Assembly: GCA_028023455.1 (NCBI GenBank)
Contig: JAQFVV010006200.1
Coordinates: 6,338,506-6,402,505, forward strand
Direction of reading: 5' to 3'
DNA: 64,000 nucleotides
Source of the DNA: Epiperipatus broadwayi
Taxonomy: Eukaryota > Onychophora > Udeonychophora > Euonychophora > Peripatidae
Position 1 is the first letter of the stretch, and each line of letters begins with the position of its first letter. The notes below the pieces were generated by a model. That model made no database searches. It worked only from the letters and a program-made list of their open reading frames with translations, and was not told the DNA's origin. Below are positions 60,521 through 64,000 of the stretch, piece by piece. Both the position numbers and the translations under genes were made by a program.

Positions 60521-60834
60521 AAAATAGAATACATTGCTAAGTTACAATTAGATATGATGTTGAAGTATTTCAGAAAAAAAAAATCTACATAAGTTAAAAA
60601 AGAGCATCGCAATATAAACAGAAAAATGAACCAACATGTTCTATATATAGACATTAATGCTCACAAATGGATATGCATAATCAGTGCGAAACTCATCTCT
60701 ATGATAGTTTGGTTTTTTAATCTTTTTTCCTTTGGAGTTGAAATAGTCATACTCGTTTAGGAATGGTTACTGCAGGATGATATTTAGAAGAGGTAGAGAG
60801 AATATTTTGATATTTTTTTGAACAATGATACAAG

Positions 60835-62260
60835 AAAAAGATGGCAGCTTTTATAGACATATTCTCTCATTTGCAAATGGACAAAAATATCGACTTTGAT
60901 GAAGTCAAAATAGCTCTTTATAATCTTAAAAATGAAAAGGCTACAAGTTCTGATGATATATTGAGAAACTATTGGAATTTTTTAAAAATATATTGACCCA
61001 TAAACTTGTGCCATTATAATTTCAATGATGCTTCTATTATTCCTATTAATAAGAATAAAATAAAAAGGATACAAAAGATTGCAAGAATTATTATGGAATA
61101 CCAGTTATTCATTATATCAAAAATATTTTTCCAGGAATTTTGTTGAATGGATTATGAGAGGTTCAATGCAGTTTTAGAGAATCAAGATGGACTATAAATA
61201 TAGGATTTGTTCCCACACAAATACAAGTGGATAAACAAGTTAGTGGCAATATTTGAAAGTAATTGATTGCAGAAATTTATTTGTATTTTACAGCATCTAC
61301 ATACTGGAATAAGAGGAAGAATTAGTGGAAAATCTGAAGCATTTGAAATAACAACTAATATTAAGTAAGAATGTGTATTAGCTCCAATTTTGATAATGAT
61401 TTTAAAAATAATTTATAGCTTCATAAAGCAGATATACAAATATGATGCAGATTCAATGGGGAAATTTTGAATAAGAATATTTTGGAAACAAGAAATTAAA
61501 TCTCCAACTCTACTAAGTTAAAAATTGTGCTATATCTACAGATTGTTTTTTTTGCAATCTATAAGGACTGATGTTCAAAAACTCATCTTTTATAAGTCAA
61601 TGGAGAAAATGAAATTCCAGCAATTTTTAGCAAGATGGTTAACAATTTAAGTATGTTAATCATAGTTGCTTCTTAAGTAGAAAGGAGACTTGAGAACAAC
61701 ACAGACTGATATGGTGTGACTACTACTTTTACCAACTTAAAAGATATATTTCATAATGATGGTATAATTACAACAACTAAAATAGTTATATATAGAGTTG
61801 TTCTTTTTTCCCAAATTTTATATGGAGGTTAGACTGAACCCCTATTGGTAACATCAAAACTTTTAGACAAATTTCAATTCTAAAAATAGGATGGCAAGAT
61901 AGTTATCTGAATGTGATGTAAAATCTACTATGGAAAAATCATATCTTCATTGGATTATAATGTGAAAATAAATGATTTTGGTTTGGTTTTCATGGGTGAC
62001 AAGACCATATTTACATTATAATACTTCTCTCAAAGACATTCTAAAAAATGCAATATTGGTTACTTTCACTCCGTAAGATATAACTCAAAATACCAAACAA
62101 TGGAAAGCTACAATTGGACAAGATATTGAAATATTTTAAAACATAAAATTGATTTGCAGAAGTTAAAAGATGGTATTGCAAAATATCTAATAAGTAGACC
62201 AAAAGGCCAGCATGCGATGTATGTGGATGTATTTGCAGTTCATTGGTAAATTTGTAATTG
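60835..62260 (+). mobile_element. RTE-type LINE relic, RT to C-terminal zinc motif
   Basis: The plus strand reads DFDEVKIALYNLKNEKATSS, DDI (about 60890-60960), ACKNYYGIPVI (about 61078), HTGIRGRISGKSEAFEITT (about 61300-61350) followed by a CVLAPI-like QGCVLAP block, TTFTNLKDIFHNDG and, at the end (about 62200-62240), CDVCGCICSSL. The last corresponds to the CxxCGRxCKSLxGLxSH finger that closes many such elements. Stops and shifts are numerous. Confidence 0.78.
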
Positions 62261-62619
62261 TAAAGCTCATTTTAAAAGCTTTATTTTTGTCCTTTTATTG
62301 TTTTTATTTTTTCAAGTGAAATTAAAATGCATTTACTCATTCACAAGTAGCAGCTACCATTGATGGTAGTTAAGAATTTAGAGCAGAAATAGTTCCAATC
62401 CCTTTTTTTGAAAGTAAAAGATGAAATGGAACACAGCCATTATTGCATATATTGTTACAATGATATATTTCTTGAATAATCACGTTTGCCAAATATAATC
62501 TTATAGATAAATATATTAGAAATTGCTACCAATTCTTTATTAGGCTAGTTATTATTATATAATTTTCATCTTAGATATAGACAGTAAACTTCAATTAACA
62601 ATTAATATCAAAATCATTA

Positions 62620-62855
62620 TCAACCATTATCAATCCACTGCAGGATGAAGATTTCTCCAAGTTCAATCCATCTTTTCTAAACTCTAGCCTCTCTTCTCCA
62701 TATCACCCTATATACTGTCTTATTTCATCCATCTATCTCACATGTGGTCTCTTTCTGGGTCTTTTAAATCTTTTAGAAACCTGTTTAAGATTTCAATTGT
62801 CCATCTATTATCATCTCTTCTAGCAATATATCCAGCCCAATTCCACTTGTCTTTT
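62620..62855 (-). mobile_element. Non-LTR retrotransposon C-terminal fragment
   Basis: The minus strand reads KWNWAGYIARRDDNRWTIEI (about 62855-62795), KDPERDH, DRWMK and RERLEFRKD, ending near ATCCACTGCAGGATGAAG. Family knowledge: RWAGHVARMxDNRWTKxVLEW, then GRPxxRWxDD, is the C-terminus of many animal endonuclease-reverse transcriptase LINEs. Its orientation is opposite to the neighbouring relic, so it is a separate insertion. Confidence 0.8.
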
Positions 62856-62879
62856 AATATATTTTAATAACATATTAAT

Positions 62880-64000
62880 ATATCTATTATTAAATAAAAG
62901 CATGATATTAATTTAATTCCATTCCTTTTTTTATACTCATGCATAATATCATGAATATAATACAAAACTTATAACTTTAAAACATACGTAAAACAAATCG
63001 ATGAAGATTTTTGAAAAAGATAATTGATCTCAAAGATGCGTTCTGTTTAAAATAGCCAACATTAGTTGGCGCAGATCATATCTTTCACCAATATATTTTG
63101 AAAAAATGTCCATCAATGTTTATCTGGTGTCGATACTTAATACATGTTAAATCCGTGAAAATGTTCTCCAAATAATTACTTTATATATATACATATGTCT
63201 TGCTAATTCAAATATGTAAAAAAATTAAGATTTTTTTTAATTCTGGAATCAGGATTTCTACACAAACTCAGGACTTTTTTTCAGGTTGATGACCATAACC
63301 AAAATATTCAGCCATCCACACAATTACTAGATAGTAAAGAGATATCTAGAAATTTTTAGCAGAATGATAAAAGAAAAAAGGAAAAACCATCAAAACTCTC
63401 ATCAAATGGTAGTTGACTATCTTGGGTGAGTAATGTGCTCTTTTTCACTGTCCATATATTTAAGGCTAATTTATTTATATATATATTAGAGAAAATTTCT
63501 AAAAAATTTTCCCTTTCTGGACTAAATTCTTACATATAAGATAAAAAGATGCTTCATATTCACCTGGAATCAAAATCAATAAGATGGCCTCTAATCTACA
63601 AAATCTCTTACATATATAAATATTTGATGAATTAATTTTCATATATAGCACAATTTTTGGTGAAGGTTTTAGATTATTTTAACTTTGTTGCTTTATTATT
63701 GGGAATATTCCCAGATCCACAATATGCATTCAAAATTAACAAAATTTGCATTATAACAACAATATTTTTAATGCAACTTTTTATTGAACTTAACCTAAGT
63801 TTTATGTCATTATTAAAAAAAAAGACTAAGCTTAGATCTCCCTCTTCCAGATAATTCAGACATCTTCATTTCAATGACCTTAAATTTGTAGGAGAATAAA
63901 TAATAAATCATTTCTAATAGAAATTATTTCTTTTTTAAAATTAACTTAAATTCTGATCATCTTGCTGTATTTAACTAAATTTGCCCAATATTTGAGAACA
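62880..64000. other. AT-rich DNA at the right edge, no gene seen
   Basis: No NAT9 N-terminal exon, transposon domain or tRNA-like box was recognised. The open stretch at 63657-63854 has no supporting splice sites or homology. Confidence 0.45.

Overview
This window looks like nuclear DNA from an animal. It is strongly AT-rich and has split genes with kilobase-scale introns. It carries a dense layer of animal-type mobile elements: Penelope-like, hAT, piggyBac, several non-LTR retrotransposons, tRNA-derived SINEs and fold-back elements. I see no bacterial operons, rRNA, tRNA genes or CRISPR arrays. The host group cannot be fixed from the sequence. A chelicerate, mollusc or cnidarian would fit, and this is only a guess.

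Layout. 1-44 kb is essentially a gene desert built from mobile-element relics. Notable parts are a Penelope-like element with a GIY-YIG tail (6.8-8.9 kb), a TA-flanked fold-back MITE (10.1-10.4 kb), a piggyBac transposase relic (10.8-12.5 kb) split by a hAT MITE, and a nearly complete hAT element with a perfect 8-bp target duplication (13.25-16.18 kb). A block at 19.1-20.6 kb is collinear with pieces scattered over 5.2-17.0 kb, which suggests an old duplication of which one copy was blown apart by insertions. 20.6-35.7 kb and 36.1-40.3 kb are almost featureless AT-rich DNA. 40.3-41.3 kb holds a large nested fold-back, and 43.0-44.3 kb a LINE relic.

44.8-58.3 kb (minus strand) holds the one protein-coding gene I recognise. 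It is the 3' part of an NAT9-like GNAT acetyltransferase. Three exons are secure by homology, splice sites and matching intron phases, and a fourth upstream exon is plausible. Introns of about 3.7 and 8.2 kb contain mobile elements. The 5' exons are outside the window or unrecognised. 58.5-62.9 kb is again repeats and RTE-type LINE relics, and 62.9-64 kb shows nothing clear.

Most unusual feature. A set of palindromic (fold-back) elements is bounded by long target-site duplications of varying length (12, 13, 13, 14, 15 and 16 bp, read directly). Such duplications are typical of target-primed retroposition rather than of cut-and-paste DNA transposons. At least one of these elements carries tRNA-like A and B boxes, and several families share a central motif around CAGAAACTAGTCTGGGGAT. 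I interpret them as inverted-dimer, SINE-like retroposons. This is an inference that genome-wide alignment could settle.
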